25,343 nucleotides of DNA from VRUE01 sp036403515 (GCA_036403515.1 DASWQV010000008.1:1-25343), one strand, 5' to 3'. Shown: positions 1 through 9,077, numbered from the stretch's first letter. Numbers and translations: made by a program. Notes: generated from the letters alone by a model not told the origin.

Positions 1-409
<409 letters not shown>

Positions 410-430
410 AGGTACTTCTTACAGAGAGCT

Positions 431-486
431 GTCATGCCTGGCAAATTGCAAATCGCCGGGTACACATACTCGGCGACCGGCATGAC
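431..486 (-). promoter_or_regulatory. nested stem-loop in the 16S precursor leader
   Basis: GTCATGCC at 431-438 pairs with GGCATGAC at 479-486, and TCGCCG at 453-458 pairs with CGGCGA at 471-476. This gives a nested hairpin about 20 bases upstream of the mature 16S 5' end in the transcript. Such leader structure is usual in rRNA precursors and may serve processing. The matching strand 3' of 16S is outside the window, so an RNase III role cannot be tested here. Confidence 0.5.
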
Positions 487-541
487 GGGTAAATCAGACC
501 ACCCGGCGCGCTGGCGCACCAGGTGGATCGGGCTCAAACAT

Positions 542-567
542 CCCCACAGACACGAATGTCCGCGGGG
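542..567 (-). other. rRNA leader hairpin with a UUCG tetraloop
   Basis: On the minus strand the transcript reads GACA-UUCG-UGUC (549-560). An outer CCCC/GGGG helix (542-545 with 564-567) encloses it, with a 3x3 internal loop between. UUCG is an exceptionally stable RNA tetraloop. It lies between the boxA-like site and the 16S start. Confidence 0.45.
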
Positions 568-579
568 TGCACGCTGCTC

Positions 580-594
580 AGTTTTCAAAGACCG
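580..594 (-). promoter_or_regulatory. boxA-like antitermination sequence of the rRNA operon
   Basis: The minus strand reads CGGTCTTTGAAAACT, close to the boxA-type motifs (core TCTTT followed by A-rich bases) found in rRNA leaders. It lies about 80 bases downstream of the predicted promoter and about 170 upstream of 16S, the expected place for a Nus-factor antitermination site. Confidence 0.55.
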
Positions 595-661
595 CTGCGC
601 CTTCGAGCGACGGGACTCGCCGCTCTCACGCACGGGCCAGGCACAGCGCCTTGCCCAGAGG

Positions 662-698
662 GACGAAGGAGTATAGCGCTGTGGCGGCGCTTTGCCTA
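662..698 (-). promoter_or_regulatory. rRNA operon promoter overlapping the tyrS stop codon
   Basis: A near-consensus -10, TATACT (670-675, minus strand), is preceded by a 17-base spacer and a -35-like TAGGCA (693-698, 4 of 6 matches to TTGACA). The -35 contains the tyrS stop codon (696-698). The predicted start is near 662-664, giving a leader of about 250 bases before 16S. Other promoters further upstream, inside tyrS, cannot be excluded. Confidence 0.55.
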
Positions 699-1859
699 GA
701 GCCCCGCCCGAAGGCGGCGGAAGCGGCGCTTACCAAGCTGCAAGACGCGCCCATTCAGCGCTTCTGGAGCCAAATCCAGAGTATCGGATGGGATTGTCTC
801 GCCGTCGAGCTTGGCGCCGCCCTGGCGAATCAGGCGGCGCGCTTCACTTGAGCTGATCTCGAATGCGCCGGCGATCAGCTGCGGCAGGTGCACCGTGCCG
901 TCGTTGTCGCCAAGGAAGGGCGTCAGGCCCAGGTCCGCCATCTCCTCCGGAGCCTGGCGCTCCACGAAAAGGCGGTTGAAGTGGTCCTCGGCCGCCCGCG
1001 CAGCGGAGGCATCGTGGAAGCGTTCGACGATGCCGCGGGCCAGAGCCCGCTTGGCATCGTTTGGGGACGCGCCGGCGGGCGGCCCAGCGCCGAGCACGAG
1101 CCGGTAGTAATCGGGCATCGCCTCGTCGGGGACCCGCATCGCCTTGCCGAACATCTCCTCCGGCGCCTCGGTGACGCCGATGTAGTTGCCCAGCGACTTG
1201 CTCATCTTCTGCCTGCCGTCGATGCCGACCAGAATTGGCAGGGTCATGATCGACTGGGGCTTCTGGCCGTAGGCGGACTGGATGTCGCGGCCGAAGAGCA
1301 GGTTGAACTTCTGATCGGTCCCGCCCAGCTCGACGTCAGCTTCGACCGCCACCGAGTCGTAGCCCTGCAAGAGCGGGTACAGCAGCTCCAGCGCCGCGAT
1401 CGGCGCTCCGGCGGCGAGCCGCTTCTGGAAGTCGTCGCGCTCGATCAGCCTCGCGACGGTGGTCTGCGCCAGCAGGCCCAGCAGCTCCTCGGCCGCCATC
1501 CGCAGCCACTCGCTGTTGAAGCGAACCTCGGTGCGCTCGCGGTCGAGCAGCTTGAAGGCCTGCTCCTGGTACGTGGTGGCGTTGGCCTCGATCTCCTCGG
1601 GCGACGGCATCGGCCGCTGGGCGGAGCGACCGCTGGGATCGCCGACCCGGGCGGTGAAGTCACCGACGATCAGCACGACCTGGTGGCCGGCCTGCTGGAA
1701 CTCGCGCAGCTTCTCGAGCACCACCGTGTGGCCGAGGTGGATGTCGGGCGTGGTCGGGTCGATCCCGAGCTTGACCCGCAGTGGCTTGCCGCCGGCCAGC
1801 TGTTTCTGCAGCATCCCCGCCGGCAGCACGTCGACCGCGTTGCGCGTCAGGTCCGCCAC
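696..1859 (-). CDS. tyrS: tyrosyl-tRNA synthetase
   Basis: Class I aminoacyl-tRNA synthetase that charges tRNA-Tyr with tyrosine in the cytoplasm. The 387-residue protein has the HIGH-type signature HLGH (residues 41-44), the VGDFTARVGDPSGRS segment (about 65-79), the tyrosine-pocket GGTDQKFNLLFGRDIQ region (about 179-194) and KMSKS (218-222). A C-terminal S4-like RNA-binding domain runs from about 320 to the end. The chosen start is GTG at 1859, because homology begins at VADLTRNAVDVLP and the longer open frame upstream runs into the divergent gene. A -10-like TAGCAT (1867-1872) lies 7 bases before the GTG with no clear Shine-Dalgarno, so the mRNA may be leaderless. It ends inside the rRNA promoter. 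Confidence 0.95.
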   Translation of the reverse strand: MADLTRNAVDVLPAGMLQKQLAGGKPLRVKLGIDPTTPDIHLGHTVVLEKLREFQQAGHQVVLIVGDFTARVGDPSGRSAQRPMPSPEEIEANATTYQEQAFKLLDRERTEVRFNSEWLRMAAEELLGLLAQTTVARLIERDDFQKRLAAGAPIAALELLYPLLQGYDSVAVEADVELGGTDQKFNLLFGRDIQSAYGQKPQSIMTLPILVGIDGRQKMSKSLGNYIGVTEAPEEMFGKAMRVPDEAMPDYYRLVLGAGPPAGASPNDAKRALARGIVERFHDASAARAAEDHFNRLFVERQAPEEMADLGLTPFLGDNDGTVHLPQLIAGAFEISSSEARRLIRQGGAKLDGETIPSDTLDLAPEALNGRVLQLGKRRFRRLRAGL

Positions 1860-1866
1860 GGGCCCA

Positions 1867-1876
1867 ATGCTAGACT
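1867..1876. promoter_or_regulatory. overlapping divergent -10 elements for tyrS and the penicillin-binding protein
   Basis: ATGCTAGACT contains TAGACT reading right (1871-1876) and TAGCAT reading left (1867-1872). Both fit a TANNNT -10. The leftward element is spaced for a leaderless tyrS start. No convincing -35 was found for either direction. Confidence 0.35.
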
Positions 1877-1924
1877 GCCGCCTTCGCTCGGCGGCCCGCG
1901 GTGCGCCGAATTGCGACCACCTCG

Positions 1925-4168
1925 ATGGCAATTGGAACCAAGCTCCGACGACGGGGCGACGCAGCCGCGCCGCCAGCGCCGCCGACTCCTTCCCCCAGGG
2001 CCGCCAAGCCCCGGCTGAAGAAGTTGCGGATCCTCTTCGTCCTGCTCGGCCTTGCCGTGCTGGCCTTGGTCTCGATGGTCTTCGGAATGATGGCCGCGGT
2101 CTCGCAAGACCTGCCGGCGATCTACAACTTCGCCCAGTACAAAGCCTCAAAGAACAGCGAGGTCCTCGACGCATCCGGGGAGCCGATCGGCACGCTGACC
2201 AGCGACCAGAACAAGATCCTGCTCACCTCCGGCCAGATCTCGCCGAACATCAAGAACGCCGTGGTTTCGATCGAGGACTCGCGTTTCTACGAACACAACG
2301 GCGTCGACTTCGAAGGCATAGCCCGCGCCCTGGTAAAGGACGTGCTCAGCCAGAGCGCTGCTCAGGGCGCCTCGACGATCACCGAGCAGTTCGTCAAGAA
2401 CGCCCTCGAAGCCGAAGGCAGCCGCACCGTCTTCGAGAAGTTCCGCGAGGCGGCCCTCGCCTACCGCCTCGAGCGGCACTGGACGAAGGACAAAATCCTC
2501 ACCGAGTACCTGAACACGATCTACTTCGGCGAGGGCGCCTACGGGATAGAGGCCGCGGCCCGCACCTACTTCGGCAACGCGCATCCCGGCTGCGGCACGC
2601 CGACCGAGCCCTGCGCCTCGGTCCTGGAGCCCTGGGAGGCAGCGACGCTGGCCGCGATCATCGCCTCGCCCTCGGCCTACGATCCGAAGATCTACCCTGA
2701 AAACGCCTTGATGCGGCGCAACATCGTGCTCGAAAAGATGTACGAACAGACCTACATAACGCACGAACAGTTCGACGAAGGGCGGCAGCAGGCTCTGCCC
2801 TCCCCCGACGACATCGAGCCGCCCAAGCTGGACTCCAAGGCCCCCTACTTCACCGCCTGGCTGCGCCAGCAGCTGGTCGAACGCTACGGAGCCTCGAAGG
2901 CGTTTTTCGGAGGCCTGAAAGTCAAGTCGACCCTCGACCTGCGCCTCCAGGGGGCGGCTGAAGAAGCGGTCAGCTCCTACCTCGGGTACTCCCCAGCAAC
3001 CGCTTCCGTGGTCGTCCTCGACAACCACAACGGCGGCGTCAAGGCGATGGTCGGCGGGCCCGACTTCGAAGCGAAGCCCTTCAACCTGGCCACACAGGGC
3101 CACCGCCAGCCAGGCTCGTCGATCAAGCCCTTCACGCTGATCACGGCGCTCGAGGAGGGCATCTCTCCGTATACGACCTTCGAATCCGCTCCCCAATTCA
3201 TTCACTTCGGCCGGCACAACGAAGAAGTCTTCGAAGTGAACAACGACGAGGACTCCTATCTTGGCTCGTGCGACATCGTCTGTGCGACGACCTACTCGGA
3301 CAACTCGATCTACGCGCAGCTCGGACTGGAAGCGCTGAAGGGCAAGACGATCCAGGACCGCACCCACTCGATCGCGGCCACGATCCACAAGGCGGGCTAT
3401 GGGGACGCGATCTCGACCAATCCCTCGATGGTGCTGGGAGGATTGGAAGTTGGGGTGACCCCCCTGGGATGGACCTATGCGTATTCGACCATCGGCAACG
3501 ATGGGGACCGGGTCAGCGGCACGCTGGCGCCGCGGCCCGGCGACAGCCCGGTCGCCTACACGCAGGTCACCGACCAGGACGGGCACACGATCAAGGACGG
3601 CGACAACGACTCGATCCACACCCAGGTGATCCCGGAAGGGGTCGCCGAAGAAGCGAAGAGCATCCTCGAAACGGTGGTCAGCGGTGGCACCGGCACCAAC
3701 GCCCAGATCGGCGTCTCGGGGCAGTGGGGGAAGACCGGGACGACCGAGAACAACGGGGACGCCTGGTTTTGCGGCGGCATCGAAGCTGAAGTGACCGCCT
3801 GCGTCTGGGTCGGCTACGCCGACACGACGACGCCGATGACGACGCTTTACAACGGCGGCCCGGTCATGGGCGGCACCTTCCCGGCGCTGATCTGGGCCAG
3901 CGTAATGTCGGCCTGGCAGGACATCAAGGCCGAACGTGCAGCCGAAGCGAAGGAGGGCGACGAAAGCAAAGGCGGCTCCGATTCATCCTCGGGGTCGACC
4001 GGGGCGGCGCCACAACCGTCGGGAGAACCGGAAGTCGAACCCGAAGCGCCGGAAGCGAGCGAACCGGCCGAAGAAGCGCCAGAAGCCCCAGAAGCTGCAG
4101 AACCGGCCGTCCCGCAACCGGCCGAACCCGCCGCTCCTTCGGCCGGCGGCGGGGTCACCGCCGGATAG
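1925..4168 (+). CDS. bifunctional class A penicillin-binding protein (transglycosylase/transpeptidase)
   Basis: Membrane-anchored peptidoglycan synthase of about 747 residues. A basic, Pro/Ala-rich cytoplasmic tail is followed by one membrane segment (about residues 36-59) and a GT51 transglycosylase domain. That domain carries EDSRFYEHNGVD (about 117-128) and QGASTITEQ (about 147-155; most relatives read QGGSTITQQ). The transpeptidase domain carries SSIK (catalytic Ser about 398), SDN and KTGTT (Lys about 603). The last 90 residues or so are low-complexity Ser/Gly, then Ala-Pro-Glu repeats, as in many actinobacterial PBPs. The ATG at 1925 was chosen; an in-frame GTG at 1901 is an alternative, and neither has a clear ribosome-binding site. 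The 3' end overlaps the convergent glycosylase gene by 14 bases. Confidence 0.92.
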   Translation: MAIGTKLRRRGDAAAPPAPPTPSPRAAKPRLKKLRILFVLLGLAVLALVSMVFGMMAAVSQDLPAIYNFAQYKASKNSEVLDASGEPIGTLTSDQNKILLTSGQISPNIKNAVVSIEDSRFYEHNGVDFEGIARALVKDVLSQSAAQGASTITEQFVKNALEAEGSRTVFEKFREAALAYRLERHWTKDKILTEYLNTIYFGEGAYGIEAAARTYFGNAHPGCGTPTEPCASVLEPWEAATLAAIIASPSAYDPKIYPENALMRRNIVLEKMYEQTYITHEQFDEGRQQALPSPDDIEPPKLDSKAPYFTAWLRQQLVERYGASKAFFGGLKVKSTLDLRLQGAAEEAVSSYLGYSPATASVVVLDNHNGGVKAMVGGPDFEAKPFNLATQGHRQPGSSIKPFTLITALEEGISPYTTFESAPQFIHFGRHNEEVFEVNNDEDSYLGSCDIVCATTYSDNSIYAQLGLEALKGKTIQDRTHSIAATIHKAGYGDAISTNPSMVLGGLEVGVTPLGWTYAYSTIGNDGDRVSGTLAPRPGDSPVAYTQVTDQDGHTIKDGDNDSIHTQVIPEGVAEEAKSILETVVSGGTGTNAQIGVSGQWGKTGTTENNGDAWFCGGIEAEVTACVWVGYADTTTPMTTLYNGGPVMGGTFPALIWASVMSAWQDIKAERAAEAKEGDESKGGSDSSSGSTGAAPQPSGEPEVEPEAPEASEPAEEAPEAPEAAEPAVPQPAEPAAPSAGGGVTAG

Positions 4169-4754
4169 CGGGTTTCGACATGTGGGGGTTGCCGGCGAGT
4201 CCGAATCGCCAAGGCCGCTCGACGGCCTTCGTGATCCCCACCCTCGGCCCAGCGATCACCTCTCCCCGCCAGCCGTCCGGCCGGGGCAGCAGGAGAAACG
4301 GCTCACGAGTCAGGTCGGCGCCATTCTGGGAGAGGTCGATGCCGAGCGCCTCGGTCAGCTTGCCGGGGCCGGAGCAAAGGTCGCGCTTGGGGCGGTCGCC
4401 GCGACGCGCTCGCATCGCCTCGACCTCCGCCGTCGGCTCGAGCGCTCGGATCAGCACCGCCGCCGCCTCGCCCTCGGGTTCGGCCACGAAGTTCAGAAGC
4501 GAGTGAATGCCGTAGGAAAGGTAGACGTAGGCGCGTCCCGGAGGACCGAAGAGAACCTCGGTGCGGTCGGTGAGGCCGACGTAGGCGTGGCAGGCCGGAT
4601 CGTCACGCTCGTAACTCTCGGTCTCGACGATGATGCCGCCGCAACCTTCGTAAAAGAGCCGGCAGCCGATCAGCTGGCGGGCGACGAGGTGAACCGAGCG
4701 ATCGAAGAAATCCGCTGTAAGCCGGGTCTCGGTCGAAGGGCCTTCGACCGACAT
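4155..4754 (-). CDS. 3-methyladenine DNA glycosylase, AAG/MPG family
   Basis: Base-excision repair enzyme of about 199 residues that removes alkylated purines from DNA. It shows the family landmarks in order: LTADFFDRSVHLVARQLIG near the N-terminus, VETESY (residues 43-48, holding the catalytic glutamate), GPPGRAYVYLSYGIH, the ALEP segment, and LCSGPGKL. The start at 4754 was chosen because the longer open frame runs back through the argH coding end and adds a basic tail with no family resemblance. A TTG directly before this ATG is an alternative. It lies 64 bases after argH in the same direction. Its stop overlaps the convergent PBP gene. Confidence 0.92.
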   Translation of the reverse strand: MSVEGPSTETRLTADFFDRSVHLVARQLIGCRLFYEGCGGIIVETESYERDDPACHAYVGLTDRTEVLFGPPGRAYVYLSYGIHSLLNFVAEPEGEAAAVLIRALEPTAEVEAMRARRGDRPKRDLCSGPGKLTEALGIDLSQNGADLTREPFLLLPRPDGWRGEVIAGPRVGITKAVERPWRFGLAGNPHMSKPAIRR

Positions 4755-4818
4755 CAAAGCTCGCGATCCAATCGCCAGGGACTCGAGCGCCGGGAAGTCA
4801 CCATCTCGGTTGGAGCAT

Positions 4819-6210
4819 TCACCGCCGCTCTTCGAGCGCCCTCGCCTTGACCGCGGCAAGCGTCTCCACCGCTTGGCCCAGCTGGACGGCGAGCGGCGCG
4901 GAACCCGTTCCTCCCTCGATCTGCTTCGACTCAAGCCAGCTGCTGCGCTCCAGCACCTCGTAGAAGGAGCCGTCGAGGTGCTCGGAACGGGCGCTGAGCT
5001 CGTCCGGGCTCAGCTCGGAGAGCGACTTGCCCCGCTCGACCGCGTCGCGGACCAGACCGCCGACGATCCCGTGCGCCTCGCGGAAGGGCACGCCGCGGCG
5101 GACGAGCAGGTCGGCTACCTCGGTGGCGGCCAGCATCTCATCGCCCGAAGCCTCCTCGAGCCGCTCGCGGTTGAAGGCGATCCCACCGAGCATCCCCTCG
5201 GTCGCATCCAGGCAGGACTCAATCGTGTCGATCGCGTCGAAGAGCGGCTCCTTGTCCTCCTGCATGTCCTTGCCGTAGGTCAGCGGCAGGGCGTGCATCG
5301 TGCCCAGCAGGGCCGAGTAGCTTGCCGCGACCCGCGGGCTCTTGGCGCGCAACAGCTCGGCCGAATCGGGATTCTTCTTCTGCGGCATGATCGACGAGCC
5401 CGAGGAAAACGACTCGTCGAGCTCGCAGAAGCCGAACTCGGTGCTCGACCAGATGACGATCTCCGAGCCGAGGCGCGAGAGGTGCATCGCGCAGGTCGAA
5501 GCGGCGGCGAGGTAGTCGAGGACGAAATCGCGGTTGGACGCCCCGTCGATCGAGTTGTGGCTGACGTGTTCGAAGCCGAGGTCGCCGGCGACTGCGTTGC
5601 GGTCGATCTCCCAGTTGACACCGGCCAACGCTCCGGAGCCGAGCGGCATCACCGAGGCGCTGTCGAGGGCGAACTGAAAGCGCAGCACGTCGCGGGCCAG
5701 CATCCAGAAGTAGGCGAGCAGGTGGTGGCCGAGGTAGACCGGTTGCGCCCGCTGCAGATGGGTGTAGCCCGGCATCGGCCAATCGCTGTGGCGCTCGGCG
5801 AGCTCCAACAGCCGCTCCATCGTCGCGCCCGCCAGCTCGATCGCCCGCAGTGAGTGCGCCTGCACGACCATCGCCACGTCGGTGGCGACCTGGTCGTTGC
5901 GCGAGCGCCCCGTATGGAGCTTGCCGGCAAGCGGCCCGACCTCCTCGCCAAGCAGGCGCTCGACCGCCATGTGGATGTCCTCGTCTGAGTCCTCGAACTG
6001 GAAGCCGTGCTCGCCGATGCGGGCACGGACGCGCTCCAGCCCGGCGTCGATCCGCTCCAGCTCGGCGGCATCGAGCACGCCGATCTCACAGAGCCCGCGG
6101 GCGTGGGCCTGGGACTGGTCGATGTCGTAGGGCGCCAGCCGCCAATCGAACTCGATCGAGCGGTTGATTCGCCAGAAGCGAGGGTCGGGGTCTTTGCGAA
6201 AGCGCGACAT
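4819..6210 (-). CDS. argH: argininosuccinate lyase
   Basis: Last step of arginine synthesis: splits argininosuccinate to arginine and fumarate. The 463-residue protein of the fumarase/aspartase superfamily carries TGRSRNDQ (100-107), the HLQRAQPV segment (about 151-158) and the superfamily signature GSSIMPQKKNPD (271-282) with the mobile-loop serines. The usual N-terminal WGGRF motif is replaced by a short RFWRINRSIEFDWRLAPYD start. The ATG at 6210 shares a base with the stop of the upstream aminotransferase (TGATG), which points to translational coupling. No other arginine gene is in the window. Confidence 0.95.
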   Translation of the reverse strand: MSRFRKDPDPRFWRINRSIEFDWRLAPYDIDQSQAHARGLCEIGVLDAAELERIDAGLERVRARIGEHGFQFEDSDEDIHMAVERLLGEEVGPLAGKLHTGRSRNDQVATDVAMVVQAHSLRAIELAGATMERLLELAERHSDWPMPGYTHLQRAQPVYLGHHLLAYFWMLARDVLRFQFALDSASVMPLGSGALAGVNWEIDRNAVAGDLGFEHVSHNSIDGASNRDFVLDYLAAASTCAMHLSRLGSEIVIWSSTEFGFCELDESFSSGSSIMPQKKNPDSAELLRAKSPRVAASYSALLGTMHALPLTYGKDMQEDKEPLFDAIDTIESCLDATEGMLGGIAFNRERLEEASGDEMLAATEVADLLVRRGVPFREAHGIVGGLVRDAVERGKSLSELSPDELSARSEHLDGSFYEVLERSSWLESKQIEGGTGSAPLAVQLGQAVETLAAVKARALEERR

Positions 6211-7394
6211 CAGCGGATGGATTGGGCGAGAGCCTCGCATACCCGCGCCACCTGAGACTCGCTCATCGCCGGGAAGAAGGGCAGTGCCAAGGAGCACGCC
6301 GAGGCAGCTTCGGCGACCGGGAACTGGCCCTCGCGGTAACCGAGCTCGCGCAGGTGGGGAAAGAGGTGGATGCAGGGCAGGTAAGCCTTGCTGGCGATGC
6401 CGCGCTCGGCGAGACGGGCGATGACCGCGTCCCGGTCGATCTCCTTGTCGAGCCGGACCGGGTAGACGAACCAGCTCCGCCGCTCCTTCCCCCGCGCAGA
6501 GATCGGCGCCGTCACAGCACCAGCACCCCCGCGGTGAGCTCGCGTTTTGTCTCGATACTCGAGACGAGACACGAAGTCAGCCTGGGACAGGGCGTCCTCG
6601 TAGAGGGCGGCGACGCGGTTTCGGCCCGCCAGCATCGTGCCGAGCCGCTCGAGCTGGGCGACGCCCAGCGCCGCGGCGACGTCGGAGAGGCGGTAGTTGA
6701 AGCCGATGCCACCGTGGTCGAGCCAACCCATGTCGGCGGCGCGCCCCTGGTTGCGCTCGCTGCGAAGCCGTGCCGCGATCGCGCCATCTCCCGGCACGAT
6801 CATGCCGCCCTCCCCCGTGGTCATCTGCTTGTTGGCGTAGAAGGCGAAGGTGGCGAGGTTGCCGCGGGCGCCGACCTTCCCGCCCTCGAAGTTGACCGCG
6901 CCGAGCGCCTCGCAGGCATCCTCGAGCAGGCCGAGGCCGTGCTTCGCGGCCAATGCCTCCAGCTCTGCCATCGCCGCGGGGTAGCCGAAGATGTGGATCG
7001 GCAGGACGCCGGCGGTGCGCTCGCCAACCGCGGCGGCGGCCGCGGCCGGGTCGAGGTTGAGGGTGACCGGGTCGACGTCGCAGAAGACGGGCTTTGCGCC
7101 CTCGTAGAGCAGGCAGTTGGTGGAGGCGACGAAGCTGAAAGGGCTGGTCAGGACCTCGTCTCCCGGGCCCCAGCCGAGCGCCCGCACGCCGAGGTGCAGG
7201 CCGGCCGTGCCGCTCGACACCGCGACCGCGTCCTCGACCCCGAGCCAGGCGGCGAACTCGCGCTCGAAGCGCTCTCCCATCGGGCCCAGGGAGAGCTGAC
7301 CAGAGCGCAGCACCTCCAGCACCAGCTCCTCCTCGCGGGGGCCGAGCTCGGGCCGGGCCAACGGAATCGATTGACTGTCAGATGGGCCGCTCAT
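6210..7394 (-). CDS. DegT/DnrJ/EryC1/StrS-family PLP aminotransferase
   Basis: A 394-residue fold-type I aminotransferase of the family that usually aminates keto-sugar nucleotides. The PLP lysine is K189 in ANKQMTTGEGG, and the pyridine-nitrogen aspartate is D159 in LLEDACEALGA. The C-terminal segment SKAYLPCIHLFPHLRE is typical of the family. Residues about 275-300 form an insertion of roughly 19 residues compared with ordinary relatives, encoded by DNA with a strong palindrome. The gene lies 12 bases after cimA and is coupled by TGATG to argH. No sugar-nucleotide genes are nearby, so the substrate is unknown; a cell-envelope sugar is the default guess. Confidence 0.87.
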   Translation of the reverse strand: MSGPSDSQSIPLARPELGPREEELVLEVLRSGQLSLGPMGERFEREFAAWLGVEDAVAVSSGTAGLHLGVRALGWGPGDEVLTSPFSFVASTNCLLYEGAKPVFCDVDPVTLNLDPAAAAAAVGERTAGVLPIHIFGYPAAMAELEALAAKHGLGLLEDACEALGAVNFEGGKVGARGNLATFAFYANKQMTTGEGGMIVPGDGAIAARLRSERNQGRAADMGWLDHGGIGFNYRLSDVAAALGVAQLERLGTMLAGRNRVAALYEDALSQADFVSRLEYRDKTRAHRGGAGAVTAPISARGKERRSWFVYPVRLDKEIDRDAVIARLAERGIASKAYLPCIHLFPHLRELGYREGQFPVAEAASACSLALPFFPAMSESQVARVCEALAQSIR

Positions 7395-7406
7395 CTGCGG
7401 CGGACC

Positions 7407-8987
7407 CTACCCGGCGGGCGCGTCGGCGCCGCGGGGCTGGAAGGCATATGCCAGCGAGTCGACCAATGCCTCCCAGGAGGCCTCGATGATGTTCTCCGAG
7501 ACCCCGATCGTGCCCCACTCGTGCTTGCCGTCGGTTGAGTCGAGCAGGACGCGCGTGACGGCGCCGGTGCCGTGCGCCTCATCGAGGATGCGCACCTTGT
7601 AATTGGTCAGCTCGATCTCGCGCAGATGGGGGTGGCGGGCGCCGATCGCGGCGCGCAGGGCCGTGTCGAGCGCGTTGACGGGGCCATTGCCCTCGGCGAC
7701 CTCGACGTAGCGCTCTCCGTCGACGACGACCTTGATCGTCGCCTCAGTCTCAACCGCGCCGCCCTCGCGCTTCTCCGTGGTGACACGAAAGCTCTCCAGC
7801 TCGAAGAGCGGCTCGTAGACGCCGGCCTCGCGGCGCAGCAGCAGCTCGAAGGAGGCCTGGGCCGCCTCGTAGTGGTAGCCGCGGTGCTCGCGCTCCTTCA
7901 GCCGCTCGACGGCCTCTGTCGCGGCCGTGTCATCGAGCTGCAGCCCGGCGCGCTCGGCTTGGCTTCGGATCGTCGCCTTGCCCGAGAGCTCGGAGGCGAG
8001 GATGTCGCGCTCGTTTCCCACCCGGGCCGGATCGAGGTGCTCGAAGGTGCTCGCATCGGCGGCGACCCCCGCGGCGTGCATCCCAGCCTTATGGGCGAAG
8101 GCGTTGCGGCCGACGTAGGCGCGGTCAGGATTCGGCGTCATGTTGCAGAGCTCGTCCAGGTAGTGGGAGGTCGGCGTCAGGCTCGACAGCTGCTCCTCGC
8201 TGACCGCCGTGAAGCCCATCTTCAATTGCAGCGCCGGCAGGATCGAGGCCAGGTTGGCATTTCCGCAGCGCTCGCCGTAGCCGTTGACGCAGCCCTGCAC
8301 GAGGCGCGCGCCGGCGCCGACGGCGGCCAGCGAGTTGGCTACGGCGCACTCGGCATCGTTATGGGTGTGGATGCCGACCTCCACCGCGCCGTCCAGGTCG
8401 GCGACGACCGCCGCCGTCGTCTCGGCGACGAACCCCGGCAGACTGCCGCCGTTGGTGTCGCAGAGGGTGACGTTCTCAGCCCCGGCCTCGGCGGCGGCGC
8501 GAACGCATTCCAGCGCGTAAGGAGCGTCGTCACGGTAGCCATCGAAGAAGTGCTCGGCGTCGAAGACAGGCCGCTTGCCCTGCTCCCGGCAGAAGGCGAT
8601 CGAGTCGGCGATCATCGCCAGGTTCTCCTCGTCGGAGACACGAGTCACCTTCTCGAGGTGCAGGCGCCAGCTCTTGCCGACCAGGCAGACGACCGGTGCG
8701 AAGGAGCTGACCAGCACCGCGAGCGCCTCGTCGTCCTGCGCCTTGCGGTCCCGCCGCCGGGTCATGCCGAAGGCGGCGATCGTCGCCTGCTTCAGCTCCA
8801 GGTTGGAGAGCAGCTCGAAGAGCTCGGCCTCCTTGGGATTGGAGCTGGGAAAGCCGGCCTCGATGAATTGAATGCCGAGCTCGTCGAGGGCCTTTACGAC
8901 CTTGAGCTTCTCGCCCACCGAGAGCGACATGCCCTGCCCGCCCATGCCGTCCCGCAAGGTGGTGTCATAGAGCTTTACCTGTTCCAT
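7407..8987 (-). CDS. cimA: (R)-citramalate synthase
   Basis: Condenses pyruvate with acetyl-CoA to citramalate, opening the threonine-independent route to isoleucine. LeuCD and LeuB can then process the product. The 526-residue protein has the DTTLRDG motif (8-14), the HTHND metal-binding histidines (207, 209), the GNAN segment and a C-terminal LeuA-type regulatory domain (about 370-510). The start MEQVKLYDTTLRDGMGGQG is typical of the CimA subgroup rather than 2-isopropylmalate synthase, and a separate leuA is present at 16680-18266. The ATG has a Shine-Dalgarno AAAGG (8994-8998) six bases upstream. The SD may be controlled by the leader described at 9067-9114. Confidence 0.93.
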   Translation of the reverse strand: MEQVKLYDTTLRDGMGGQGMSLSVGEKLKVVKALDELGIQFIEAGFPSSNPKEAELFELLSNLELKQATIAAFGMTRRRDRKAQDDEALAVLVSSFAPVVCLVGKSWRLHLEKVTRVSDEENLAMIADSIAFCREQGKRPVFDAEHFFDGYRDDAPYALECVRAAAEAGAENVTLCDTNGGSLPGFVAETTAAVVADLDGAVEVGIHTHNDAECAVANSLAAVGAGARLVQGCVNGYGERCGNANLASILPALQLKMGFTAVSEEQLSSLTPTSHYLDELCNMTPNPDRAYVGRNAFAHKAGMHAAGVAADASTFEHLDPARVGNERDILASELSGKATIRSQAERAGLQLDDTAATEAVERLKEREHRGYHYEAAQASFELLLRREAGVYEPLFELESFRVTTEKREGGAVETEATIKVVVDGERYVEVAEGNGPVNALDTALRAAIGARHPHLREIELTNYKVRILDEAHGTGAVTRVLLDSTDGKHEWGTIGVSENIIEASWEALVDSLAYAFQPRGADAPAG

Positions 8988-8992
8988 CTGAT

Positions 8993-9077
8993 GCCTTTCG
9001 CTTCGAGAAGATCGGGGGCCCTTCCAAAGGCCGGGTGCGCGGCTGTTATGAACGCCACGCCAGCCGCTAGGCGGCTG
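8993..9077 (-). promoter_or_regulatory. candidate leader/attenuator of cimA
   Basis: A 7-bp hairpin, CAGCCGC/GCGGCTG (9061-9067 with 9071-9077), holds the stop codon of a 15-codon ORF. Downstream, a hairpin of form GGCCUU-UGGA-AGGGCC competes with pairing of GCCTTT (9026-9031) to AAAGGC (8993-8998). The latter overlaps the cimA Shine-Dalgarno. Alternative anti-SD and anti-anti-SD pairings are visible. Their use is inferred. Confidence 0.35.

Noticed and set aside
410..695. tRNA genes near the rRNA leader
   Set aside because: No cloverleaf or T-arm GGTTCGAATCC-like sequence was seen in this interval.
888..2018. Long plus-strand open frames opposite tyrS, serA, leuC, cimA and argH
   Set aside because: High-GC antisense shadows of real genes. 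They show no conserved motifs and have Arg/Ala/Gly-skewed composition.
3930..4165. Possible separate gene in the Ala-Pro-Glu-rich end of the PBP
   Set aside because: It is in frame with the PBP and is a typical low-complexity tail.
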